From contig JALHPV010000045.1 in NCBI GenBank assembly GCA_022842285.1, forward strand, positions 1-33,372: DNA of 33,372 nucleotides. The letters run 5' to 3'. A model generated the notes under the pieces. The model made no database searches. It had not been told where the DNA came from and was given only the letters and a program-made list of their open reading frames with translations. Positions 1 to 8,005 of the stretch are shown piece by piece; position 1 is the first letter of the stretch, and each line of letters starts with the position of its first letter. This stretch comes from Kofleriaceae bacterium (GTDB lineage: Bacteria > Myxococcota_A > Polyangia > Haliangiales > Haliangiaceae). A program made the translations under genes and the position numbers.

Positions 1-950
1 CCGAGGCGCGGGCCACGGAACTCCGTGCGGGGGCCTCCGCCACCGCCGCCCGGGCCACGGCCGCCGGCGCGACCACGGCCACGGAACTCGCCGCCGCCAC
101 CCGGACCACGGCCTTCGCCGCGCGGACCGCCCGGACCACGACCGTCACGGCGATCGCCGCCCGGGCCACCCGGACCACGACCACGGCGCGGAACGCCCTT
201 ACCACCACGGCCACCTTCGCCACCGAAGTCACGAGGCGCGGCCGTCAGCTGCCAGCCGATACCCGCGCGCGGCATCTCGCCACGACCGGGACGGTCATCT
301 TCCTTGGGGGCTTCCTTCGCGACGCCCTTCATCAGGCTCGAGAGGCCACGGGGCTTGTCGCGGTCACCGCGACCCGCGCCACCGGCGCCACCGAAGCCAC
401 CACCACCACCGCCGCCGCCGCCGCCACCACCGCGGCGCTCGCCGCCACGCTCGCCCCCGCGGCCGCCACGATCACCGCCGGCGTCGTCGCGACGGGCGCG
501 CTGCTGGCCGGCGACGCGGTCGATGACGTAGTGGAACTCGCCCTTCGAAATGGCGCCGTGCGGGCCCTTCTCGCCCTGGAACACGCGGACCAGGCGGACC
601 TGGTCGATACGGCCACCGACGATGTCGAGCGCCTCGGCGAGGCGGGCCGCCTTGTCAGCCGCCACGCCCATGCCCTCGGCGATCGCCTTCACGCCCGGGT
701 CGTTCTCGTCGATATTGGCGCTCTTCGCGGGCGCGGCCTCGGCGGACTCGCCGCCCGCGGCGTCCGCAGACGCTTCGGCGTCACCCGCGCCATCGCCGTC
801 GGCGGCGCCGTCGGCGGCGCCCTCCGCAGCAGCCTCGACAACCTCGGCCGGCATCTCCGCCGGCGCGCTGGCGGGCGCGGAGCCTGCCTTGCCCCGGGCC
901 TCGGCGGCCTTGCGGAGGGTTAGGGTCGAGAACTCGGTGAGCGTCTTCAT
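1..950 (-). CDS. RGG/glycine-rich protein with conserved N-terminal region (C-terminus cut by window edge)
   Basis: An open minus-strand frame runs from an ATG at 950 to the window edge without a stop, so at least 316 residues are present. The first ~80 residues begin MKTLTEFSTLTLRKAAEA and continue Ala/Glu-rich and acidic. Residues ~82-148 look like a folded domain, with the segments VRLVRVFQGEKG and GEFHYVIDRV. From ~150 on the protein is almost entirely Gly/Arg/Pro with many RGG, GRG and GGP motifs, a run of 12 glycines (residues 174-185), and one less biased island near GIGWQLTAAP. RGG tracts commonly bind RNA or drive condensation, but a nucleic-acid role here is inference. The plus-strand proline-rich frames over this stretch are shadows, because the minus frame has a start and a sensible N-terminal domain. 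I do not recognise the family with certainty. Confidence 0.72.
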   Translation of the reverse strand, partial: MKTLTEFSTLTLRKAAEARGKAGSAPASAPAEMPAEVVEAAAEGAADGAADGDGAGDAEASADAAGGESAEAAPAKSANIDENDPGVKAIAEGMGVAADKAARLAEALDIVGGRIDQVRLVRVFQGEKGPHGAISKGEFHYVIDRVAGQQRARRDDAGGDRGGRGGERGGERRGGGGGGGGGGGGFGGAGGAGRGDRDKPRGLSSLMKGVAKEAPKEDDRPGRGEMPRAGIGWQLTAAPRDFGGEGGRGGKGVPRRGRGPGGPGGDRRDGRGPGGPRGEGRGPGGGGEFRGRGRAGGRGPGGGGGGPRTEFRGPRL

Positions 951-1011
951 GGGCGCTACCTACCTCGAAACCCCACGTATTGGCTAGGCGAGATGCGCGT
1001 CCGAAACCGCC

Positions 1012-1035
1012 GAACGGCCGCCGTAGCGACCGTTC
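1012..1035. other. weak inverted repeat between two minus-strand genes
   Basis: GAACGG (1012-1017) and CCGTTC (1030-1035) can form a 6-bp stem with a 12-nt loop. It lies about 30 nt past the stop of the cysteine-block lipoprotein in the direction of transcription. There is no T-tract after it, so a terminator role is only a possibility. Confidence 0.22.
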
Positions 1036-1065
1036 AGTGGGTGAAACGAGCTGGCTAGCGGGGGC

Positions 1066-2121
1066 TCAGCCGCCGCCGACCGTGCCGGACGCCTCGGCCG
1101 ACACCTCGACGGAGACCGAGACGTTCGCCTCGATCTTGGTCATCGAGTTGAAGACCGCGCTGATCTGGCCGGAGATGCAGAGCGCCTGGTCCTTGAAGGA
1201 GTTGACGAACTTCGGCCCCATGTCCTTCAGGTCCTTCGCCGTCTGCACCCAGACCGCGGTCGCCGCCTTGATCGGGCGGAGGCGCTTGTCGAGCGAGAGG
1301 AGCTCCGGGAGGCCCTTCTTCAGGGCGTTGATGGTCGCCTCGGCGCGCGACTTGTCGAGGACAGCCTTCGCCTCGAAGGAGATGTCGACCTGGGCCGGCT
1401 CGCACTGGACGTTCGCCGACGCCTGGACGTTCGCGTGCGCGCGGCACTCGGCCGACGCATCGACGTCTGCCGAACCCTCGCACGAGCCCTCGCAGGTGCC
1501 TTCGCACGTGCCGTTGCACTGACCGCTGTTACCGCCGGTGCCGGCCTTGCCCGAGCACTTGCCATTGCACGTGCCCGAGCACGTACCGTCGCAGCGCGCC
1601 TTGATGTCGGCGGACGCCTTGCCTTCGCACTGCGCGGCCGCGTCGGCCTGCGCGCGGATGTCGACCTTGCAGACGGCCGGCTTCACCTTGAACTTGAGCT
1701 TCGCCTTGGCGCCGACGGAGACCTTCAGGTTCTCCTTGATCTGGCCCCACACGCGCGCGCAGATGTCTTTGGTCTCGCCGGCCTCGAGGTCGGCCGGCAC
1801 CATGCCGATGTCCGTGCCGAGCATGATGCAGCTCTGGCGCACGACCATCGCGGTCTCCGTCGTGACCCTCTCGAGATCGAGGGTCGCCTGGAGGAACGCC
1901 TTCAGGCGGTTACCGCCCTCCATGGCGGCGTAGTTGCCGCAGGTGTTCGGATCCACCATGCCCGAATCGCCACCGAGGCCGCCGGGAACGTTGCCGCCGC
2001 CGGGAAGATCACCCTTACCGGGGATGGAGCTGCCGCCCGTACCGGGCAGACCCTTGCCACCAGGACAGGCAGCGATGAACGCCACGAGGAGTGGCGCGAG
2101 CAGGAATCGAGATGCGCGCAT
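1066..2121 (-). CDS. lipoprotein with two four-cysteine (Cx3Cx3Cx3C) blocks
   Basis: The start is set at the ATG at 2121 (351 aa) rather than 14 codons upstream, because MRASRFLLAPLLVAFIAAC is then a clean lipoprotein signal with lipobox IAAC and modified Cys19. A Gly/Pro-rich linker (20-55) follows, then a mostly helical, Ala/Lys-rich domain. The centre carries two blocks of four cysteines spaced exactly four apart: C177/181/185/189 and C202/206/210/214. Each step has the form [DSNE]-G-[TKS]-C, and a 12-residue Gly-rich linker separates the blocks. Further single cysteines lie at 61, 98, 121, 151, 165, 226 and 240. The C-terminus alternates Val/Ser/Ala (VSVSVEVSAEAS), suggesting beta structure. 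The protein is predicted to be periplasmic or outer-membrane anchored. Metal binding or disulfide cross-linking by the blocks is inference. It lies 111 bp after the peptidase gene on the same strand. Confidence 0.8.
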   Translation of the reverse strand: MRASRFLLAPLLVAFIAACPGGKGLPGTGGSSIPGKGDLPGGGNVPGGLGGDSGMVDPNTCGNYAAMEGGNRLKAFLQATLDLERVTTETAMVVRQSCIMLGTDIGMVPADLEAGETKDICARVWGQIKENLKVSVGAKAKLKFKVKPAVCKVDIRAQADAAAQCEGKASADIKARCDGTCSGTCNGKCSGKAGTGGNSGQCNGTCEGTCEGSCEGSADVDASAECRAHANVQASANVQCEPAQVDISFEAKAVLDKSRAEATINALKKGLPELLSLDKRLRPIKAATAVWVQTAKDLKDMGPKFVNSFKDQALCISGQISAVFNSMTKIEANVSVSVEVSAEASGTVGGG

Positions 2122-2232
2122 GTTGATGTCAGGCCCTTTCTTGAGACCCGCTATCGATACCAAAAAGGCGCCACCAACGTGGCGTTCGCGCTCGGGAAAA
2201 GCAGGAAGCTGAGCGTGAGAGGGCGCCGGAGA

Positions 2233-3966
2233 TCACGGACGGGGCAGGCTGCCCCAGGCGCGCGGCGATAGGTACGGCGGATGTGGGTCGCGGACCTCGT
2301 CGGCGGCGACGGTCGCCTGCAGGATCAGGCACTCGTCGTTCGGATCGAGCTCGGTGTCCACGACCTCGAAGCTCGGCGTCACGGGAATCATCTGGTCGGG
2401 GCCGTCGCGGAACGTATCGACCGGGACAAGCAGGCGCTCCCCATTCGCCCCCTCGAGCGCGACCGAGAACTTGCAGCGCAACGCCTGTCCTGCGGTGAGC
2501 TCGACGTGGAGTACGTCGTTCGCGAACGTGCGGCGCACGCGCGGACGCGGTGGAGGCCCCATGCCATAGACCCACGCGGCGGCGTACTCGGTCAGGTCGA
2601 GCCCGGTCCGCGTCTCGAGGGCGGTGATGATCTGAGCGACCGACAGCGTGCGCTCGCTGCCGAGCACATCGCGCAGCGCCGCCAGCACCTGGGCCCGCGA
2701 GGTCAGGACCTCGAGCTGGCGGAACAGGATGAGCGGCCCGGGGCCGTACACGTCGCCGTAGTAGCTGAGCAGCGGCGGCTGCTCGCCGGGCACGAGGAAG
2801 TAGCCCACGCCCACCGAGCCACGCTTCCAGTTGTTGAGCGTCGTGGCCGCGTACGCGGGCGTGGTCTCGCTCTCGAAGACGTAGGTCAGGTACTCGGCCA
2901 TCGACTCCTTCCAGACGAAGTCGTAGGTGCCCGCGAGCGTCGTCTGGTCACCGGCCCACTGATGGGCGATCTCGTGATTGACCGTGTGGGTGAGCGTGTA
3001 CAGCGAGGCCGCGAGCGCGTCGGAGAGCACGATGTTGCCGGGATGCTCGAAGCCCGACCAGTAGGTCGGCGCGACGACGATGCGGAGGTCGCTGCCGTAT
3101 GGGTACGGCCCGATCGTCGTCTCCATGAAGCGCACGAACGCATCGTGCGTCGCGTCGTTCAGCACGGCCGCCGTGCCCGAGCTGATGCGGTCGTACAGCG
3201 TGACGTTCGCCGAGCCCCACGTGCCGCGGGACGCCTCGGTCCAGCTCGCCGATGCGCCGAAGCCGAACGTCGAGTACGTCGGTCCGCCCTCGAGCTCGAA
3301 GCTGCAGCGGGTCTGCGTCGGTGAAAGCTCGGTGACCACGCCCGAGCACAGCACCGTCTCGGCCTCCGGGTGCGTGATGACAAAGACGTGGTGCGCGAAG
3401 GTGCCGGGCCGCGCGTCGCACGGTCCGAACTGGGCGCACCCGCCGACCCAGCTGACCATGTACGTGAACGGGTTGCCGTCCTCGTCGTCGGTGATCGAGT
3501 AGCCGACCTGGCTGGGGCCGAGGGTCGCGAGCGGCACGGTCAGCTGCGCCTCGAGCACGGCGGTGTCGCCCGCGGCGAAGGGGACCGCCGCGCATGCCGT
3601 GAGCGTGCCGTACGCCACCGTCGTTGCGGTGGCGGCGCCGTCGAGGAGAATCAGCGAGGGCTCCGGCCCGGTGTAGTCGAGCTCGATGCAGGTCCCGGGC
3701 TCCTCGATCTGCAGCGTGACGGCGGGACGCGCGACGCGCGTGGTGAGATCGAACTGGTACTCGTAGCGAGTCACGCTCGCGACGGCCAACGTCGGTGGGC
3801 CGTCGGGCTCGACGCATTCGCCGTCCGCACAATCGGAGTCGTCGAGGTCGGTCGAGCAATCGCCGTCCATGCACATGGGCGCGTCGCGGTCATCGCCATC
3901 GTCATCGCTGTCACCGCCACCGCAGGCGACCAGCACGAGCGAACCCAGGAGCGTGGCCGCGCGCAT
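2233..3966 (-). CDS. M1-family (gluzincin) metallopeptidase-like lipoprotein
   Basis: The protein has 577 residues. MRAATLLGSLVLVAC is a lipoprotein signal (Cys15), followed by an Asp/Cys-rich spacer (16-56). The zinc site is complete: H331-E-I-A-H335 with the third ligand E354 exactly 18 residues after H335, the M1 aminopeptidase spacing. SGFEHPGN (304-311) sits where M1 enzymes have the GAMEN exopeptidase loop. Y407 in VYGPGPLIL matches the usual Y-x-K-G-x-x-x-L transition-state tyrosine region. The N-terminal part would be the beta-rich domain of M1 enzymes. The protein is predicted to act on peptides at the outer membrane or in the periplasm. Its ATG overlaps the TGA of the Ppx/GppA gene (TGATG), so translation is probably coupled. 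With the GAMEN motif altered, aminopeptidase activity cannot be assumed; endopeptidase or altered specificity is possible. Confidence 0.87.
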   Translation of the reverse strand: MRAATLLGSLVLVACGGGDSDDDGDDRDAPMCMDGDCSTDLDDSDCADGECVEPDGPPTLAVASVTRYEYQFDLTTRVARPAVTLQIEEPGTCIELDYTGPEPSLILLDGAATATTVAYGTLTACAAVPFAAGDTAVLEAQLTVPLATLGPSQVGYSITDDEDGNPFTYMVSWVGGCAQFGPCDARPGTFAHHVFVITHPEAETVLCSGVVTELSPTQTRCSFELEGGPTYSTFGFGASASWTEASRGTWGSANVTLYDRISSGTAAVLNDATHDAFVRFMETTIGPYPYGSDLRIVVAPTYWSGFEHPGNIVLSDALAASLYTLTHTVNHEIAHQWAGDQTTLAGTYDFVWKESMAEYLTYVFESETTPAYAATTLNNWKRGSVGVGYFLVPGEQPPLLSYYGDVYGPGPLILFRQLEVLTSRAQVLAALRDVLGSERTLSVAQIITALETRTGLDLTEYAAAWVYGMGPPPRPRVRRTFANDVLHVELTAGQALRCKFSVALEGANGERLLVPVDTFRDGPDQMIPVTPSFEVVDTELDPNDECLILQATVAADEVRDPHPPYLSPRAWGSLPRP

Positions 3967-5531
3967 CAGTTAGGGGCGCTCTCCGTCGACACCGGACGCG
4001 CCACTGTCGCCTTGATGTCGAGCCCGAGCTCCTCCTTCAGGAGGTCGGCCTTGCGCAGGAGCTTGTCATCCGTTCGCGTCGGACCGTCCTTCACCACGAG
4101 ATCGAGCATGAGCGACTCACCCATGCGCGTCACCACGATCTGCTCGACGCGCGAGCGGTGGTCCGTGTCGAGGCCATCGGCGAGCCGAAGGAGGCCCGAC
4201 AGCTTGCGGAGCTGCGCGCGGTGCTCCTTGGATAGCGTCGACTGGGAGATGAGCTCCTTCGCGCGGGCCGCATCCTTGCGGTTCGTGCGCGCCATGAGGG
4301 CCACCATCTCGCGGCCCGTATCGTCGAGGCCGGGCAGGCGGGCCCAGCGGATCATGTACTCGCTGTGCTTGTGGTGGCCGCGCACGTTCACCACCTCGCC
4401 GATGTCGTGGAGCAGCGCCGCGACCTCCAGGAGCACCGACGTGTTCGGCGGCAAGCCGTGCACGTCCTGCAGCTGGTGGAAGAGCGTGCGGGCGAGCTGC
4501 CGCACGTGCTCGCCATGTGTGGTGTCGTGGTCGACGCGGTTCGCGAAGCTCCGCGCGGCGGTGAGCAGCGCCTTGTCGTGCGCGCCGACCTGGCGGGCCT
4601 GCTCGACCTTCGCCGTCTCCGCGAGCTCGAGCAGCACCGCCTCGCGGACGCCGACGCCGGGCGCCATCATGCGGCCCACGCCCAGCTGGCGCGCCGCGGT
4701 GGCGAAGACGAGCGCCGCGATGCCCATGACCTCGGCGCGGTCCTTCTTCACGTTGAACTGCGCCATGCGCTGCTCGACGGTCAGCCCGACGATCGAGGGC
4801 AGGGCTTTCTCGAGATCCGCGAGGTCCCAGGAGGGCGCGACCGCATCGCCATTGCCGACGATCTTGCCGAGCGCTTCCGCGTTGCCACCGGTGCAGGCCG
4901 CGATGGCCCCGTTCACCTGGGCGCCGCGGGCGATGGTCTGCATGAGGGTGGCCGTGTAGCGGCGCACCATGCCGGCCTCGGCATCGCCGATGACCCCGTC
5001 GAGGCCGAAGGTCTCCATGAGGCGGACCGTGCCGACGGGCAGGGAGAAGCCTTGCCACTGAGGGGAGCCGTTCGCCTGGAAGTTCACCTCGAGCGACCCG
5101 CCGCCGAGGTCGAGGATGGCGCGCGGGCGCATGGACGGGTTCTCGTAGGTAGCGGAGGTCACGGCCTTGCGGACGAGCCGCGCCTCCTCCTCGCCCTCGA
5201 TCACCTCCAGCTCGATCCCGGCCTCGTGATAGATGCGGTGCAGCAAGACGTCGCGGTTGGAGGCGCCGCGCACGGCCGAGGTCGCCACCGCCCGGTACAT
5301 CGTCACGCCGTTCGCGTCGAAGCGCTCGCGGAAGTGCACGAAGGCCGCGACGGCGGCGTCGATGGTCGGCGCATCCAGCTCGCCACGCGTGAAGGCGCCG
5401 TGCCCCAGGCGCACCGGCATGCGCTCGGCCTCGATCCGCGTCAGCCCATTCCCCGCGTTCATCTCAGCGATGACGACCCGGATCGCATTCGATCCAGCGT
5501 CGATGGCGCCGAGGCGCGTGGGGGTCAACAT
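3966..5531 (-). CDS. Ppx/GppA-family phosphatase with C-terminal HD domain
   Basis: This is an exopolyphosphatase / pppGpp phosphohydrolase family protein. The ASKHA phosphate-1 motif AIDAGSNAIR is at the N-terminus, followed by ATSAVRGASN and the EGEEEARL region. The phosphate-2 motif is LDLGGGSLEV, followed by CTGGNAEALG. The C-terminal half is an HD-type helical domain with THGEH, LLHDIG and GHHKHSEY (near residues 340-400), as in two-domain Ppx/GppA enzymes. Known family substrates are inorganic polyphosphate and pppGpp; which applies here is not decidable by eye. ATG codons at 5531 (521 aa) and 5549 (527 aa) are both possible. I use 5531 because it places the phosphate-1 strand near the N-terminus as is usual, but neither has a strong Shine-Dalgarno. 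It follows the exporter genes by about 87 bp and overlaps the peptidase gene by one base. Confidence 0.9.
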   Translation of the reverse strand: MLTPTRLGAIDAGSNAIRVVIAEMNAGNGLTRIEAERMPVRLGHGAFTRGELDAPTIDAAVAAFVHFRERFDANGVTMYRAVATSAVRGASNRDVLLHRIYHEAGIELEVIEGEEEARLVRKAVTSATYENPSMRPRAILDLGGGSLEVNFQANGSPQWQGFSLPVGTVRLMETFGLDGVIGDAEAGMVRRYTATLMQTIARGAQVNGAIAACTGGNAEALGKIVGNGDAVAPSWDLADLEKALPSIVGLTVEQRMAQFNVKKDRAEVMGIAALVFATAARQLGVGRMMAPGVGVREAVLLELAETAKVEQARQVGAHDKALLTAARSFANRVDHDTTHGEHVRQLARTLFHQLQDVHGLPPNTSVLLEVAALLHDIGEVVNVRGHHKHSEYMIRWARLPGLDDTGREMVALMARTNRKDAARAKELISQSTLSKEHRAQLRKLSGLLRLADGLDTDHRSRVEQIVVTRMGESLMLDLVVKDGPTRTDDKLLRKADLLKEELGLDIKATVARPVSTESAPN

Positions 5532-5588
5532 CGGGGGCGAAACTAGCATGCCCGCCGGGATCGTCAGGATGGGGCGGTCAGCCGGCGG

Positions 5589-5604
5589 CGCCGGTTTTCC
5601 GGCG
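5589..5604. other. perfect 6-bp hairpin between exporter and Ppx/GppA genes
   Basis: CGCCGG-TTTT-CCGGCG forms a perfect 6-bp GC stem with a 4-nt loop, 15 nt past the stop of the membrane fusion protein on the minus strand. No T-run follows. It may stabilise the 3' end of the exporter message or partly separate the phosphatase/peptidase genes from it; this is inference. Confidence 0.4.
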
Positions 5605-5618
5605 GCGTTTGGATGCTC

Positions 5619-6746
5619 TTACCGACGAGGCGGACCCTTCATCTTCTCGGGCGCGGCGGGTCCCGCGGTCTCGGGGACCTTGATCTTGTCGGCCGGCGTC
5701 ACGCCCGAGAGCACCTCGACCTTCAAGCCGTCGGACAGCCCGAGCTTCACATCCCGGCGCACGAACACCTGAGGAGTCGTCTCGACTTCGACGTACGGCT
5801 TGTCACCCTCGTACTGGACGAGCGCTTCGCGGATCGCGAGCACGCCCTTGCGCTCCTCGAGAACGATGTCGGCGTTCGCGCTGTAGTTCGCGCGGATCTC
5901 GATGCCCTCCCGCTTCGCGACGGCGGCCTTGATCTCGAACTGGATGGCGCCGTCGATGACCTTGCCCTTGGGCGAGATGTACTCGAGCTTGCCGTCGAGC
6001 TGCTCCTTCTCGAGAGCCCCCACCTTGATCGCGAGCTTCATGCCCGTCTTGATCTTCGCGACCTCCGCCTCGTCCACCCGGCCCTCGAAGATCATGTCGT
6101 CCATGTTGGCGATCGTGGCCACGGTGGTGCCGGCGTTGAAGTTGTTCGCCTGGATCACCGAGAAGCCGACCTTCACGGGCACGTCGATCACCATGCCGTC
6201 GACCGTCGCCGTGACCACCAGCGTCGACGACTTGCCGGCGCCCCGCGTGGCCCCTTCCTTCACGAGCTGACTCTGGCTCTGCGCGGCCGCGAGCTCCTGC
6301 TTGCGCAGCGCGAACTGCGTGCGGAACTGGGCGACCTCGGCTTCGGCCACGACGCCCTTCGCGAGGAGGTCTTCGTTGCGGGCCAGCTCGCGCTTCGCGT
6401 TGTCGAACGCGATCTTCGCGCTCTGCACCGTCGACTCGGCCTGGTTGACCTGCATCGCGTCGGCGATGATGGCGATCTTTCCGAGCGCGGCGCCTTGCTT
6501 CACCTTCGCGCCCGGCTGCACGTAGAGCTCGGACAGGACGCCCGAGACTTTCGGCTTCACCTCGACCTCCTCGCGCGGGACGATCGAACCGGTCGCGACG
6601 GTCTTCTTCACGATGTCCGTCGTCTCCGAGCCCTCCGTCTCGAACACCACCGGCTTCTTCTGGGATTGCCGGTAGAGGAACGTGAACGTGGCAAGGATCG
6701 CGGCGAGCGCGAGCAGTCCGAGGAGCCAGCCAACTATCTTCTTCAT
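5619..6746 (-). CDS. HlyD/MacA-type membrane fusion protein (periplasmic adaptor)
   Basis: The protein has 375 residues. The ATG at 6746 gives MKKIVGWLLGLLALAAILAT, a single N-terminal membrane anchor; the frame is open further upstream, but that stretch lies inside the permease gene. A lipoyl-like half motif (SGVLSELYVQPGAKVKQGAALGKI) is followed by a coiled-coil hairpin (about residues 95-165, rich in A/Q/E/K) and the second lipoyl half. A beta-barrel domain follows (MIFEGRVDEAEVAKIKTGM), then a C-terminal membrane-proximal domain. The protein would link the inner-membrane permeases to an outer-membrane channel. No TolC-like gene is in the window. The gene starts 5 nt after the permease stop, so it is part of the same operon. 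The C-terminus is Pro/Lys-rich (EKMKGPPRR). Confidence 0.9.
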   Translation of the reverse strand: MKKIVGWLLGLLALAAILATFTFLYRQSQKKPVVFETEGSETTDIVKKTVATGSIVPREEVEVKPKVSGVLSELYVQPGAKVKQGAALGKIAIIADAMQVNQAESTVQSAKIAFDNAKRELARNEDLLAKGVVAEAEVAQFRTQFALRKQELAAAQSQSQLVKEGATRGAGKSSTLVVTATVDGMVIDVPVKVGFSVIQANNFNAGTTVATIANMDDMIFEGRVDEAEVAKIKTGMKLAIKVGALEKEQLDGKLEYISPKGKVIDGAIQFEIKAAVAKREGIEIRANYSANADIVLEERKGVLAIREALVQYEGDKPYVEVETTPQVFVRRDVKLGLSDGLKVEVLSGVTPADKIKVPETAGPAAPEKMKGPPRR

Positions 6747-6751
6747 AATCG

Positions 6752-8005
6752 TTACTCGGCCCGCAGGGCCTCGATGGGCTTGATCGATGCAGCGTGGGCC
6801 GCCGGCATGATGCCGGCAAGTCCACCCGCACCCACGAGCACGGCGACGGCGACGAGCGCTGTCGACAGCGGGACCTCGGGCGGGCCGAACGGCACGTTCG
6901 TGGCGTGCTCGAGCACGACGCCCGCGAGCGCGAGCAGCCCCACACCAGCGGCCATGCCCATGAGCCCGGCCAGCGCCGTCAGGACCACCGCTTCCTTCAT
7001 CACCATCGCGACGATCGAAGCCGGCGTGGCGCCGAGGGCCTTGCGCACCCCGATCTCCTTCGTCCGTTCCTTCACCGTGATGAGCATGATGTTTGACACC
7101 CCGATGACGCCGGCGAGCAAGGTCAGCATGCCGACGACCCATCCGACCAGCGCGATGGCCGTGAAGATGCCGCCGATCTTCTCGAAGACCTGGAACATGT
7201 TGAACGAGCCGATCGCGAGCTCGTCGGTCGGGCTCACGCGATGGCGCTGCTTGAGGATCGACCGGACCTGCGTCTCGACCGCCGGCCCCGCGAAGCCGGG
7301 CTTGGCCGTGAGCGCGAAGAAGCCGACCCGGTTCCCCATGTTGAAGGAGGCGCGCATCGTCGTGAACGGGACGTACACCGTCAGGGCGTCGCGCTCGCCC
7401 TCGCGGCCGGTGCGCAGCGTCTTCATCACGCCGACCACCTGGAAGTAGACGCCGCTGATCTTGATGTACGTGCCCACGGGGTCGACGTCGGGCGGGTACA
7501 GCTCGTCGCGCACGAGGTTGCCGATGACCGCGACCTTGCGCTGCTCGAGGATGTCGCGCTGGTTGATGAAGCGCCCGGCCTCGTAGCCGAAGGCAATGAT
7601 GCGCGTGAGGTCGGGATAGTCGCCGTAGACCTGGAACGAGCCGCTCTTGCTCTCGTAGGCGACCGTGAACCCGCTCTGCCAGCCGCCGAGCTGGATGCGA
7701 GGCGCGACCGCGTCGACGGCCGGCAGGCGCCGGATCGGCTCGATGTCATCCATCGTGAACTGGATCTCGCGGCCGGTCGGAAGACCGTCGTAGCTCTCCG
7801 TCGTGGCCTGCCCCCAGACGAACAGCATGTTGGTCGCGAGGCCCTTCATCTGCCGGCGGCTACCGGTCTCGAGCGAGCTCGCAAAGCCGAGCATCGCCAT
7901 GAGCATCAAGATTCCCCAGAACACGCCGAACGCCGTCAGGAACGTGCGCAGCTTGTTCGAGCGCAGCGTCGCCCAGATCTCCTTCCACTTGTCGAGATCG
8001 AACAT
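6752..8005 (-). CDS. MacB/FtsX-type ABC transporter permease (second of two)
   Basis: The protein has 417 residues. It has the MacB layout: an N-terminal membrane segment (LRTFLTAFGVFWGILMLMAM), a ~200-residue periplasmic domain, and a C-terminal FtsX domain of three membrane segments. The FtsX core contains VSNIMLITVKERTKEIGVRK and KALGATPASIVAM, the typical cytoplasmic loop that contacts the ATPase. The gene abuts the upstream permease (stop at 8006) and is followed after 5 nt by the adaptor. With its paralogue it probably forms a heterodimer that converts ATP hydrolysis into periplasmic movement. In the family, substrates include lipoproteins, peptides and macrolides; the substrate here is unknown. 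Confidence 0.9.
   Translation of the reverse strand: MFDLDKWKEIWATLRSNKLRTFLTAFGVFWGILMLMAMLGFASSLETGSRRQMKGLATNMLFVWGQATTESYDGLPTGREIQFTMDDIEPIRRLPAVDAVAPRIQLGGWQSGFTVAYESKSGSFQVYGDYPDLTRIIAFGYEAGRFINQRDILEQRKVAVIGNLVRDELYPPDVDPVGTYIKISGVYFQVVGVMKTLRTGREGERDALTVYVPFTTMRASFNMGNRVGFFALTAKPGFAGPAVETQVRSILKQRHRVSPTDELAIGSFNMFQVFEKIGGIFTAIALVGWVVGMLTLLAGVIGVSNIMLITVKERTKEIGVRKALGATPASIVAMVMKEAVVLTALAGLMGMAAGVGLLALAGVVLEHATNVPFGPPEVPLSTALVAVAVLVGAGGLAGIMPAAHAASIKPIEALRAE

Noticed and set aside
25-531. Plus-strand proline-rich frame
   Set aside because: It is the antisense of the Gly/Arg-rich minus-strand gene; it has no domain and no ribosome binding site.
6747-7142. N-terminal extension of the membrane fusion protein
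   Set aside because: It lies within the permease coding region and reads as basic noise; the ATG at 6746 gives a proper membrane anchor.
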